Below, piece by piece: positions 22,082 through 42,900 of a DNA stretch of 64,000 bases. This DNA comes from Halisarca cf. caerulea (taxonomy: Eukaryota; Porifera; Demospongiae; Chondrillida; Halisarcidae). The translations under genes were made by a program, and so were the position numbers. Location: the NCBI GenBank assembly GCA_963170055.1, contig CAUJGJ010000397.1, positions 12,129,301 through 12,193,300 on the forward strand. The letters run 5' to 3'. The notes beneath the pieces are model-generated. The model had not been told where the DNA came from. It did no database searches and was given only the letters and a program-made list of their open reading frames with translations. Positions within the stretch are counted from its first letter, which is position 1, and every line of letters begins with the position of its first letter.

Positions 22082-24833
22082 TAAATATATATGTGTGCAA
22101 ATTCCTACATCCCGCATGTACAGTACATTATACAGTACATATGTGCTGTGGGATGTAGGAATTTGCATATATAGTGTGCACTCAGTCCAACTAAACTCTG
22201 TCTAGCCCTATACCCGTCTAGCCTCATGTATGTGTAGCCCTATGCTCGTCTAGCCCTATGCCTGTCTTGTTCTAGTCTGATGTGGCCAGACCGAATTCCT
22301 CCATTTGCATTTCCATTTCCTCCTGCTAATGGAGGACTTCGGTCTGGCCACGTCAGACTAGTCTTGTTCTTTGCCCACCTAGCCCTGTACCGGTTTTGCA
22401 ACTTACCCTTGTTCCAAGTGTTTTTGGAGAATCCTTTTTTTGATAATGGCTTTGCACGATCCTGCGTCAATCCTACATCCTTTTACCATTTTTAATGGTT
22501 TTTATACACCCTTGTTCGTACGGTTTCTCCTTTTATAGCGAAATGGTTGCTTGAATAGTTTTCCACTGCAGTTGAGAAGGAACACGATCAAATCTTGTAA
22601 GATGAAGAAACTAGAAATCTATGCAGTTACCTGACTAATATCAATGTACCCATCTAGAAACAAATGCTAGAACAAAAACAGCACAGCAGTCGACGATCAT
22701 CGAAGTACAGACTTTTGTACGTACGCGTATGTCTAGTCTTGCATAGCCATTTTGCTGATCCAAAAATGGCTGATCCGGCGAATGTATGGGATTTGCCTAT
22801 TAATTTTTTTCTTGCTTTAGAAGTGTAGGTGTTGCTTCAAAACCTACAAAAGGCACTTCGCGATAACAATCAGAGCTGCACTGGCAAAAAATGAGACCGC
22901 TGGACCCTTCGTGGTGACCTGTAGCTTATTTCGAAAAAACGACGAAAAAGAATAATAAGAAGATGAAAAAGAAGAAGAATAACAATAATCTTAAAATGGT
23001 ACTGGTGTTGCGTAGTGCTACATTTTCGTCTAAAATTTCGAAGTTCTTCAAAGAAATTGGCCTATTTGCACTAATGTATGGTGGCCATGTTTTTCCGTGT
23101 CAATCCTACATATGGAGTACTACCATGGAGTACTACCGTACTCCATAATAAGTCAGGGACAAACAATCATGCAGGCTATATATAATAGTATTTTAATTTC
23201 CATGATAATTTACTTTCAAATTTGGATGTTCTTTGAGTACTATCATTGTTATGGCATAGTTGCATGCATTAATTAACAAAATATTGTCAATGATGGTACT
23301 AGGGTCGGATATAGTATTGATGCACACATGACCTTCCAAGTATTTACATTTTCCTGCACAACATATGTCAGGTTGTCCCAGAGTGTGCAGAGCTGATTAT
23401 GGCACTGAAAATGGAATGGTTGCAACAGCTCAAATTGCATTCAGAATGGACCGTGGGCTTGATGCAAGAGAAGCCTTTTTGTATGGTCCATCTACAAGAA
23501 ACACAGTGGGTAGCAATAGTAATACATGAGCTACTTCATGCAGACTGTTATATATTATTAATACTATTTGAATGTTACATTGTAATAAATGTGATTGATA
23601 TTTGTTACATGGAATTTGTATCCTTACATGCATGTCTGTAAACCACCATCATATCACAGAATATGCATGATAATGTATATTATATTCCCTGAGTCAGTCT
23701 TATCCTAAATTGTAGCTTAACATTACATGCATTTCGACAATTGAAAGCTGCATTGTCTATACTCAACAAATTAAGTAATTTGGTATAATTACTATAATTA
23801 TATCCCTTATTCATAATTATAGCGCATTGAGGCATGGTGGTCAGTCCTCAAAAGGTTTAAGACTGCATGGTGGATTGAAACATGCAAGGTTGGTTTATAC
23901 TACCTAAACACCATGCAATTTGATTATATTATTCTATTGATGCAGTGACAAAAAATTATTATACAATAATGAACATTTCTAAATATAGGCCCTTTTGGAT
24001 TCTGGAGATTTTAATCCTGAAAGCAATGTTCACAGGTAACAGATTCAGAGTTGTATGTATACAATGTTTTAATAGTTGTGAATCTGTTTCACGATCCCGT
24101 TAAATTTGTGTAGTTATGAGGAAAAATAATCATTAAATTTTAATGACTTAGAATCTACATGCAGTAAATAATAAAAAATGTACAATCTAGTAAGTACATG
24201 ACATTGCGTAACAATTACATGCAAATAGATACACGTCAGGTAAATTTTGCATAATTATTATTACACTGACATTTCTTTCATTTTCTTCTGGGGCTAGAAT
24301 GTGCATTCTTCATGCACTGCAGATACTGCCTAGCATATGCATTTGTACCTGTACTTGAAAGAGAACTCAATGAATTTAGGGACTCATGGAATTCACATAC
24401 TATTAGAAAAAATAGGAATTCCAATGGTCCTGCCGGGAAGCCAGAAGATCTTTATGACATGCCTGCAATGTATGGTAGGTTCAAATTCATGCATGTGCGT
24501 ATATACACAGAATGTGACAGTATCTCATTAATATACGTGTACATAGTTAGTACTATTATAATAATATGAAATGATTCATATTATATTAATTTTATGTAAT
24601 AAGGTAAAAGAGATCAGATTCAAGTGGTGGATGTAGAGCTTTGGAAGCATTTCTATTACAAAATAGAAAGTCAAGGAAATTCTGGATCTCAAAGGAAGAA
24701 ATTTTTCCCTCAATCCTTTAAGGCCCAAGCAGATGCTTTCACATCCTGCATATTTGGAATTAGTAGGAATGATTTTACATCCACGAACATAGTACAGTTT
24801 TACAAGTGTCTTGTGGATTACTTTCAATTATAG
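20968..24833 (+). CDS. DDE integrase of the 15.9-kb element, at least nine exons
   Basis: Exons with matching phases: 20968-21053, 21160-21253, 21360-21439, 21582-21679, 23372-23505, 23823-23888, 23989-24035, 24323-24474 and 24604-24833 (TAG at 24831). The protein reads LLGYRTVWHILK, RVDPDGTKMRASRRLKRRVY, GPNHVWHLDGYDKLSPYG, GCIDGFSRKLLWLKL, CRADYGTENGMVA, RIEAWWSVLKRF and WNSHTIRKNR. This is the retroviral-type integrase core family widespread in animals. The catalytic D (HLDG), D (RADYG) and E (RIEAWW) are all present, with 38 residues between the second D and the E. No stop or frameshift appears. The N-terminal exons upstream of 20968 are not identified. Its place inside the repeats makes it the likely mobilising enzyme. 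Confidence 0.85.
21771..22093. repeat. Two (TA)n tracts flanking about 220 bp
   Basis: TA runs at about 21771-21822 and 22041-22093 in the large intron 21680-23371 of the integrase gene. The sequence between them is rich in TTTCGCGAA-like stretches and has no recognised content. Confidence 0.85.
22095..23150 (+). repeat. Non-autonomous interspersed repeat, copy A
   Basis: Begins with an imperfect palindrome (GTGCAAATTCCTACATCCCGC...GGGATGTAGGAATTTGCA). It continues with a CTAGCCCTATG-rich region, then TTGTTCCAAGTGTTTTTGGAG, and ends near ...ATGGAGTACTACCGTACTCCAT. The same sequence lies inverted at 49416-50390. No coding capacity. It sits in an integrase intron, so it entered after the 15.9-kb element formed or was carried along. 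Confidence 0.85.
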
Positions 24834-25538
24834 TAAACTGCATGCATTTATATTAATTTGCCTAATTAATTCTATATATCATTATAATATATAGACACAG
24901 TTAGTTGCATCAAAACATTCATTCAATGTATAAACTATAATTTCTATATTTTAAACACAGATGATATATATATATATATATAAGGTATATGTCAGCATTT
25001 GGATTCCCTGCATTAATTGTGAGTGATCGCATAGTTACCAAATAATGATACATTACTCATAATTATTTAAATATAATAAGACATTAGAAGTTCAATTAGT
25101 TTGGTTGCATTATACACTTAACATAATATTACATGATTCATTGATAATATGAAAACATTAAATTATATGATTAAAGGCAGTAATTATAATTGTAATAAAA
25201 TAATTTTAAAAGCAATACAATGAAAACACAACAAAGTGATAATTTAAAATATTAATGAAAATAAAACAAATCTCTGAAAGTAAGGCCTGATGTACATAGT
25301 CGAAGTCATCATCATCATATTATGTCATTGATATAATGTGAATCAAAGCATAAACCTAAATCAGGCAGTATAATTGACAATGGAATAAATAAAGCAATGT
25401 AAGGATAACACAACAGTGATCAAATTGAAAGAAATCTCAGAAAAAGTAAAGCTCCCATATATAGTCAATGCATGAAACAACATATTGTCAATAAGGTATA
25501 CTGTTTCAGTTTGACTCATTGATGAGCTAGGATGATAC
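24834..25538. other. AT-rich spacer between the converging integrase and kinase genes
   Basis: About 700 bp, mostly A/T, with a short TA run near 24967. Nothing coding seen. It presumably holds both polyadenylation regions. Confidence 0.6.
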
Positions 25539-34573
<9,035 letters not shown>

Positions 34574-34682
34574 AACTATTCTTGTCGAGCTAACCGTAGA
34601 CTTAACCCTTCCAGACGTCCGCCATTTTGTTTTGTACGTATAGTTTCCATAATACTTTCCGCACATCACTCAATAATGTTGT

Positions 34683-34767
34683 TCCGTTCCGTCCATCGTT
34701 TCGCGCTTCGTTCCGTGCATCGGTCCGTGCACCGGTCCGTGCACCGTTCCGCGCATCGGTTCGTTAC
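34683..34767 (-). repeat. 12-bp subterminal tandem repeats, right end
   Basis: Inverted counterpart of 18888-18972. On the minus strand the units read ACGGACCGATGC, ACGGAACGAAGC and so on. The kinase start codon lies only about 110 bp inside this array, so the array may overlap its promoter. Confidence 0.9.
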
Positions 34768-34784
34768 CCTTCTGGGCCACCATA

Positions 34785-36830
34785 AGTGTCAGTTGCCTGC
34801 AGAAGCAGTGGAGAACGGTAATGGAGGTTAGGCAGGAGGGGGGATGTAAGAACACGACCAATTGCCTACAAGCGTGGTCTGTTCCAAGGGGATTCCTTGT
34901 CTCCACTTCTGTTCTGTTTGTCCATTCTTCCTCTATCGCATGCATTAGGGAAGAGCACAGGGTACAGAATCAGACGCAGCACACTGAAGATTAGCATATC
35001 GCATATGCTATACATGGATGATTTGAAAGTTTATGCGGAGAACCCAGCTGCTCTAAATGAGACCCTATCTGTAGTGGATAGAGTTACGAGTGCAGTCGGC
35101 ATGAAATTAGGCTTGAAGAAGTGGGGGACAGCACACTTGAAGAAGGGGAAGGTACTACCGGGCCTGACAACCCTAATCCAGAACCTGATTCAATGCGGTG
35201 TTTGTCACCCCAGGATACGTACAGGTATCTCGGAATTGACCAGTTGTTTGAAACGGACGATAAACTGGTGAAGGACCGTGTTATTTGCGAGTATAGGAAG
35301 AGGCTCCATAAGATATGGAAGTCGCAACGTAACTCCAAGAACAAGGTCGATGCCACCAACGCCTTGGCAGTATCTCTGTTGAAGTATTGTTTTGTGACAG
35401 TGAAGTGGACTAGGAAGGAGCTGCAGGGCCTGGACATTCTCACACGGAAGGTCTTGCGCAGGTATCAATCGCACCATCTAAACGCCTCCCCGGAAGGCTG
35501 TATCTTCCTCGCTCACAGGGGGGTAGGGGGCTCCAGAGCCTTCTGCTTGTCTGGGAGCAGGAGATAGTGAGTCATGCCGTCTATCTCGTGTCGTCACGGG
35601 ATCCGCTCATGGAGGCAGTGCACAAGCACTCGCTTCTGTGGGCGGAGAAGAGTACCTTCAGCTTGTTTCCAACAGCAAGCAAGATCCTGCGTGGGACTGG
35701 ACGTGAGGTGGAGTGGACAGCTAACCCTCCATCGGGTTGGATGAGGATCCTTCGGGAACTTCGGAAGGCTCAGATGTCTCAGTTGCAACTTAGAGCTGCT
35801 CACAAAAGTCATCAGGGGAAATTCTTGAGTGACGTGCATTCAAACATGTCTCTCAATGTTGACTTGTCGTTTCGGTGGATGTGCAAAGGTCAGCTCCGAA
35901 GCACAACGGAAAGCCTTATCATCGCCGCTCAGGACGACTGCCTTTACACGAGATCGTTTAAGGGCAATTGCATGAAACAGGTAGGCGTAACACACTGCCG
36001 TCACTGTGGAGAGGGAATTGAGACCATCAAGCACATCTTGAACCAGTGCAAGAAGAAGGGATTTAATCTCTATATGGAGAGGCACAATAAGGCTTTGTAG
36101 GTCGTGTACTACGACATCTGTAGGCATTATGGGTTTCAGGTGCCGCTGAGATGGTGGGAAGTGAGTCCCGTTCCTGTAACCGAAAATGAGCGAGCTAAGG
36201 TGTTGTGGGACGTACCCATCCCCACGGACATTGAGATTGTCGCCCGTCGACCTGACATCCTCTTGCAGGATAAATAGACCAGGAAACTGTACATTATTGA
36301 CATGGCAGTGGCCTGGGACTATATACAAACAGAGCGGCGTGGTGAGAAGTTGTCCAAGTACGGCCCCCTTAGCGCAGACCTCCGAAGGCAGTTTCCCGGT
36401 TATTCCGTGGTTATTGTCCCGGTGGTCCTCGGCTCATTAGGTGTAGTGTCCAACCACTTGGTCGAAGACCTATGCCGTCTACCTCCGTACGGAGTTGCTA
36501 AAGCGTGGGAAAGCGTCACGGGGATGCAGCGCTCTGTGCTGTGTTCCACTGTACAGATATTGAGGACGCATCTTACAGCTGCCGAGCTGGTGGCCTGAAC
36601 CCCTATGGGGATCTGCCGCTAGTCACCGACCTGTGAGGACCGCTTTTCCCATATCCGAGGCAGAGCTCTCTTCTCTGACTGATATGAAGGCGCTGAAAGA
36701 CGTGCCCGATAACGGTGAGGGGACTGATGGAAATCCAGGAAAAAGCCTGGGTCGATAAACTGGAGAGATCCGGGCCATACATGGCATACAGTGCAGGCCA
36801 AGTTAATGCCTGGACCCGAGAGCCATTAAG
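34785..36830 (+). pseudogene. R2/R4-type LINE, 3' half
   Basis: Continues the frame broken at 18868 with SCLQKQWRTVMEV, then YKRGLFQGDSLSPLLFCLS, HMLYMDDLKVYA (catalytic YMDD), YRYLGIDQLFETDDK, a CCHC knuckle (CRHCGEGIETIKHILNQC) and a restriction-like endonuclease (RPDILLQDK...LYIIDMAVAWD). Frameshifts occur near 34870, 35150 and 35540, with TAG at 36098 and 36276. The CCHC-plus-endonuclease order is the hallmark of the R2 superclade. The ORF ends at 36596. The 3' untranslated part runs to about 36830, where gene X sequence resumes. Confidence 0.8.
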
Positions 36831-36842
36831 TTATGAACTTGA

Positions 36843-37577
36843 CTTGTCGTAGTTCCGTACAGCCTAGTCCAGTTTAAAATAAAGAAAGGTGTGCAGCTGT
36901 CTAATTTGATTCGCTTTTGTAAAATAATCACACTACTGCAAATTATGCATCGGATGGTCACTGTGAGTGTTTCCACAGCACTTTCCACATGACATTGTAT
37001 GGAAACAGTGATTGTGTAATGGACTCCTTCTTGGAGACTTTTTAAGTGTTGTTGTCCCTGCTTTCTCCTCCACTCTTCAATTGACTTTGCTACATCCGTT
37101 CTCACCAGATCAAGGTTTATATTGCTTCCAGGAACTACCATTCTGAATTGTGTTGCTCTCCTTTGTGGCTGCATGTTGTCGCTTTTGTGGAACACGTAAA
37201 TTTCCTGTATGGCTTCATGTTGTAGACTGTTGGCGTGTCTTTGCCAATACTTTCTTTACCTCTTGTACAAAATTATGGATTTTTATTTTGTGTACAGGAG
37301 GAAACTTGAATGGTAGCTGTGAGTTAAGTAGAGTTGGGTTGCTGATATACTCAGAGTTGCTATGAAAGCGCCTCTCTATGTAATTCTCTATCTGTGGTAT
37401 CAAGTTACCGGGATTTTCACTTGTATCCATGGCTGCAATTACCTCAGCATCATCAAAGCCAGCTGCCATTAGGCAATTTGTAATATAGACTGGGAGGGTG
37501 TCTTGCATCATTTTCTTTATATCCACTTGGAATTTTTCCATCTTATCAGGTACACTGTGTAGATAGAATTTCAACAT
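36843..37577 (-). pseudogene. Gene X N-terminal part
   Basis: Minus reading from 37577 gives DKMEKFQVDIKKMMQDTLPV, MDTSENPGNLIPQIENYIE and FKFPPVHKIKIHNFVQEV. After a stop/frameshift near 37220 come RTDVAKSIEEWRRKQGQQHL, TVTIRCIICSSVIIL and LNWTRLY, which look like a decayed zinc finger. From memory of related invertebrate proteins this unit precedes the repeat linker, transposase-like core and Ulp1 domain now at 17033-13940, so I join them as one gene split by the LINE. The join is inference; the order and strand agree. Confidence 0.55.
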
Positions 37578-37626
37578 TATAATTCTGTCTTAATTCGAAG
37601 CTTCTTAGAAATTTTATTTCTACTCA

Positions 37627-39955
37627 CTCCCTGCATCATCCCATTAATCAGCCCACACGTATTTCCGAAAATCGTTGCTCTATCCTTGACCTCTTTCTTA
37701 CCTCCCCTGATGTTCCTATCTCCCGGTCTGCTGTGCTTGACTGCACCATCTCTGATCATCTCCCCACCCTTCTTGAAATCAGCTGGTTATCTCCCAAACC
37801 TCCATCAAGAACAGTCACCAGACGCTCTTACAAACATTTCTCACCCTCTGAATTTAATGATGACCTTTCTCAAATACCTTGGTCTGTACTTGATATCTTC
37901 GATGATGTTGACGATAAGGTGTCTCTCTTCAACTCATTTTTCATTGAAATTCTTGATTTCCATGCCCCGCTCAAGACTGTAAGGATCAAAAAACACTGTG
38001 CTCCCTGGATATCCAAATCAATCCGAAGAGAAATGGACAAGCGTAACAAACTCCTCAGAAACTATCTCTCCACCTGTTCCTCTTCCACATGGCTAGAGTA
38101 CAAGTCACAAAGAAATCTAGTTGTCTCCTTGCAGAGGAAAGCTAAGAAAGAATACTTTCACAGACTTATCTCCAAAGTGGTTCCACCCTCTACCCTCTGG
38201 AACACTCTCAAAACTGTTTGCACCGCATCCAAATTCTCTCAATTAGTTCTTCTGTTTCTAACCTACCTGCTCCCACTTGTATCTACTCTCCTTCCTCCAT
38301 CTTGTCTCTATCTTCAACTACTCCTGAATGGTGTGAAGAAGCAAGGGTGGTGATCGTGGCTGTCTTTCCAACTACCGGCCTATCTCTATCCTGCCAGCTT
38401 GCAGTAAACTTCTTGAAAAATGTGTCCAAATGCAGCTGTCTCACCATCTTTCTTCAAATAACCTCTTCTTCTCAAAGCAATCTGGCTTCCGCTCTGGTCA
38501 CTCTACTCAGTCTCTCCTTTTATACTGTACTGACAAGTGGTACAAATCCTTAGACTTTAGAGAATATGTTGCTGTTTTATTTCTTGATGTCTCAAAAGCC
38601 TTCGATACAGTTAATCATGCTCTCCTTCTGTCCAAACTCCAACTCGTTGGTCTTAGCTCTTCTCCTCTTTCCTGGTTTAAGTCCTACATATCAAATCGCT
38701 CTCAGGTTACTTGCATCCTTGACTCAACATCTTCTCCTGGTTTTCCAAGTTGTGGTGTGCCACAAGGCTCTGTTCTTGGTCCTACTCTTTTCTCTGCGTT
38801 CATAAATGATCTCCCTCAGATGCATCCTCCTGATTCCACAGTACTTTTTGCGGATGATACAACAATTTTCCTTTCTGGTAAGGACCCTCACTCCTTGAAC
38901 TCTTCGCTGCAGTCTTGTCTTGATCTGGCAAACATATGGATGACTAACAATGGCTTGAAACTTAATGCCAGCAAAACCAAATGCATGCTCATCCACTCTT
39001 CTCGAGCCAAATGTATTCCTTCCCTAAATCTCCATCTCTCTGATAAGATGATTGAACAAGTACGCACTTTCAAGTTCCTTGGAGTCTACATTAACGACAC
39101 CCTAACTTGGGGAGATCATGTTGACAAGGTAATTTCTAATGTATTGCGCAAGATTAATCTGCTGAGACGTCTCTCCTGGTTTCTTCCCCAATCCCTTCTT
39201 GTCCTCTACCTAAAGTCATATGTCTTGCCAAGTTTTGATTACTGTGATGTTGTGTGGAACAGTTGCACTAAAAAGGATTCAGATCGTCTTCAGACTCTGT
39301 TCAATTATGGCTGGAGAGTTGCTCTCCAACAACCTCGCCATAGCTTGGCAACTGCACTTAGGAAGAAGTTAGGATTCTCATCACTCATCTCTCGTAGGAA
39401 ACTCCACCAGTCTCAAGTCATGTATAACTGTCTTTCTTTTCGTGCTCCTTCTTATCTGTCCACTCTCTTTCAAACTCCATCTCATGATCACAACACTCGC
39501 TCTTCCCACCTACTTAATCTTCCCCCTGTAAAGTCTTCCTATGGACAGAGAGCCTTCAGCTTCTCTGGGGCTTCTCTTTGGCGGTCACTTCCCTCGTATG
39601 TACACACATCAAAATCTATTGAAGAATTTTCAAGACTTGCTGACTGTATTTTCAATGAACTTGTAGCTTAATTCAAAATTCAACTCATCTAATACTCTGC
39701 ATGTTCATATTTCTCTTATATTATTCAATTTTCATTGCATGATATTTATTACTAAGTCAATTTCTTTTAAATGTATTAAATCAAACTTTACTTATTTCTC
39801 TGCTTTTGTAACTTTTTATCACCCCACCCTCTTTGTACTTGCCCTGTGTATCACTTGTATATTCTTACTGGGTGCCTAGAGTAGTAGCCTTTTTGGCTAA
39901 AGGCCTCTCCAGGTTAAATAAGCTTCCGTAACCGTAACCGTAACCGTAACCGTAC
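37627..39955 (+). mobile_element. 5'-truncated CR1/Jockey-type LINE
   Basis: Starts inside the apurinic-type endonuclease domain (ISENRCSILDLFLTSPD, CTISDHLP) and runs through the reverse transcriptase to a 3' untranslated end that finishes with a (CCGTAA)n tail at 39925-39954. A truncated 5' end plus a short 3' tandem tail is typical of target-primed insertion. No convincing target duplication found. The neighbouring Helitron coding sequence begins directly after the tail. Confidence 0.8.
37640..39671 (+). pseudogene. LINE endonuclease remnant and reverse transcriptase
   Basis: The endonuclease tail (37640-37790) and linker are followed by a frame disruption near 38230-38430. From 38430 an open 413-codon frame gives SKQSGFRSGHSTQSLLL, FLDVSKAFDTVNH, GVPQGSVLGPTLFSAFIND, TVLFADDTTIF (catalytic FADD), LNASKTKCM and FKFLGVYINDTLTW, the canonical reverse transcriptase blocks. 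The C-terminal part (SSYGQRAFSFSGASLWRSLP) is also typical of this LINE group. The RT is intact but lacks the N-terminal endonuclease, so it is not autonomous. Confidence 0.85.
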
Positions 39956-39957
39956 AT

Positions 39958-42900
39958 AAAGCCACCCACTGCATCGAAAGAATCCAAACCATTGTACTAT
40001 CGGTGTCGCTATACTATTGTAATGAATGCATTGCAATGGTTGAAAGGAAACAACTCTGCTTACAAGAATGTGGAAATCACAGAGCATTGCCAGGAAAACT
40101 TTGTGGAAACTGAAAACAAGGAAGAGGCAATGGAAGAATCAGGTGTTGTCCGTAGTGATTTCCTGATGCCAGACATACCAGTAAGCAACTATTTACGAGA
40201 AGGTAATTTTCCAGTGTATCAACTTGAGAAGATCACTAGTGCTCCACTGAGCATTTTCAATGAGCAACAACTTGAGGTTTCGGCTTTTCTAACACTTTAT
40301 CCTGATGGAAACAACGGATTTGGTACTCATCGACAAATTTCAATTACACCTTTGGACTATTTTCAATCAAGAATAATGAGTAAAGATTCACGCTGGGCCA
40401 AACACCCATCATATATTCTGGGCGTGTAACATTGTGGAAGCGATAAAATTACAAAGTAGTATATCAATTGCTCTTTGCCTTCGAAATCCAACATCCGGAA
40501 GGAAGAACAAACAAAAGAAAACTTTGACTGCAGGAGATCTACGTAGCACTGAAGTAGGGGAAAATCCCGATGTTCGTGAAAACTGTTACAGCTTCATGCG
40601 AGATATTAGAGGAACTGCAGCATATTGGCAATCTTCAAGGATACAACTGTTTGCAATGCTACGTACACTTGGTCCACCCACTTTCTTTATTACATTTAGT
40701 GCAGATGATCACCATTGGAAAGATTTGATGGTGGTTTTAGCAAGTTGCAGTGGAAGGAATATCTCCAATGAACAAGTGGACGAGCTATCTGATGAAGAAA
40801 GAAGAACACTCATGACAAGCAATCCTGTTGTCACAGCACGTCATTTTCAACACCGCTTCCAGTCCCTAGTGAAAGAAATCATAAAGGGATCTGGAAGGCC
40901 AATTGGAGAGGTAACGGATTTCTTTTGGAGAGTAGAATTTCAATTCAGAGGATCACCACACATCCATTCCTTGTGGTGGATCAAAGATGCAACTAATCTT
41001 GATACAGTAGAGGGAAGAACGACAGCTCCCAACTTTATCGATCGTTAAATTTCTGCAAGAATTCCAGAAGAAGGATGTGGTGAAGACAGCTTGTGGTCTG
41101 TAGTTCTTCGAGTTCAGAAACATAATCATACGTCTACTTGCATCAAGAAGGACAAAAGAAAACAAACAAAAGAATGTCATTTTGACTTTCCACAACCTCT
41201 ATCGTCTACTACTCGTCTCAAGAATAATGAAGATGTAGGTAACAAGTCTCGATTCAATATTCTCAGGAGAACCGATGGTGAAGAAAATGTCAACCCGTAC
41301 AATGCTCCACTACTTTTAGCATGGTAGGCCAACATGGATATACAGTTGATTGGATCGGTTTATGGGACAGCATCTTACATATGCTCGTACATGTGCAAAG
41401 GTGAGAGCAAAGAGGTGAAGAAGGCTATCAGTGATTCCCTCCAATCACTTGCACCCAATGCTTCACTTTGAAAACGACTATCTAAATTGGGAAACACTAT
41501 GCTTTCACATAGGCAGCTAAGTGGCCAAGAAGCAGCCTATCGGTTGTGCCACTTACCATTAAAGGATTCGTCGCGTAAAGTTGTCTTTGTCAACACTGTT
41601 CCTCCCGAAAAGAGAACAAGGATTCTCAAGAATCGGTCCGAGTTACTTGAGCTGGATGACATGGATACAAATCTTTTTCAACCTGGACTATTTGACAGAT
41701 ATGCTGCAAGACCACAGGAAGATGAATTTGAGAAGATGACGTTGGCTCACTTTTCTGTATGGTATGATAGTGTATATAGGGATGACACACCAAAGGGCAG
41801 CAGCAGTGGGCGTCACATTCAGCCTCGATTCCAACTGCAAGGCAATCCAGGATGGATCAAACTTCGTACAAAGCAAGTGTGCCTACGAACACCCATTATG
41901 ACACCACAAAGTCACGGTGACGAGTATTACTATTCACTGTTGCTGTTGTACATTCCGTGGAGACGTGAGAAGGAGGACTTACTTCAAAAGCATGACAGTG
42001 CATTGTCAGCTTTTATTGCTCGTGAAAAGGAGATGAAAGTGGTGAATTGTGAGCACCATACTTTTGCAGAAGAAGTACAAAGAGCAGTGCAGCAATTGCA
42101 AGCAGTTTCTGATGGCGCATACATGGATTTGGTTGCACCAAATGTTCAACATGGTGAACGGGAAGATGCTACTCATGTACCAGAGGAGTTGGAACATGGT
42201 TTACACAACGCTGAAAATTATGTCCAAGATGAACAGGTGGATGTAGATGCTCTTCCTACGGTAGCAGACGACGATAATGCCAATGGAGCCCTCACACGCA
42301 TGCGCCTCACTGATGAGGCCTTCACGGAATTGGTATGCAATTTGAATGCAAAACAAAGAGAAGCATTCGACATGGTAGTACAGTACACTAGCTCGTTACA
42401 CAAATTTCATCTCGGACAGGAGGCATCACAACCAAAACCCATCCACATCTTCATAACTGGTGGTGCAGGGACGGGAAAGTCTTACGTGATTCGTGCCATC
42501 AGAGAACACATCAAGAGGTCAGTGTGAGGGAGTGATGAAGTGCATGGATGCATGGTCATGGCACCAACGGGTGTAGCTGCATTCAATGTGGACAGCCTAA
42601 CAATTCACAGAGCACTTAATCTTCAAGTTGAACATAGAAGGTCTGCCTACCATTTCAAGTTAACGGCTGTAGCACTTCGAGAGCTGAGGATGCTGTGGAG
42701 AGACATACATACCATCATCATTGATGAAATTAGCATGGTATCTTACAAAGTTCTCCAGTCTGTCCACTATCGACTGTGTGAGATATTTGCCAATGATGAC
42801 ATCTTTGGAGGACTGAATGTGATTGCAGTTGGTGACTTTATCAGCTCTCACCTGTCAATGGACACTTTGTGTTTAGTGTGACTAAACTGCAGTCAAAGCG

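Noticed and set aside
22240..22495. ORFs inside repeat copy A.
   Set aside because: Frames are not kept in copy B.
39925..39954. (CCGTAA)n as a telomeric or CRISPR-like repeat.
   Set aside because: Five short units directly at a LINE 3' end, best explained as its 3' tail.
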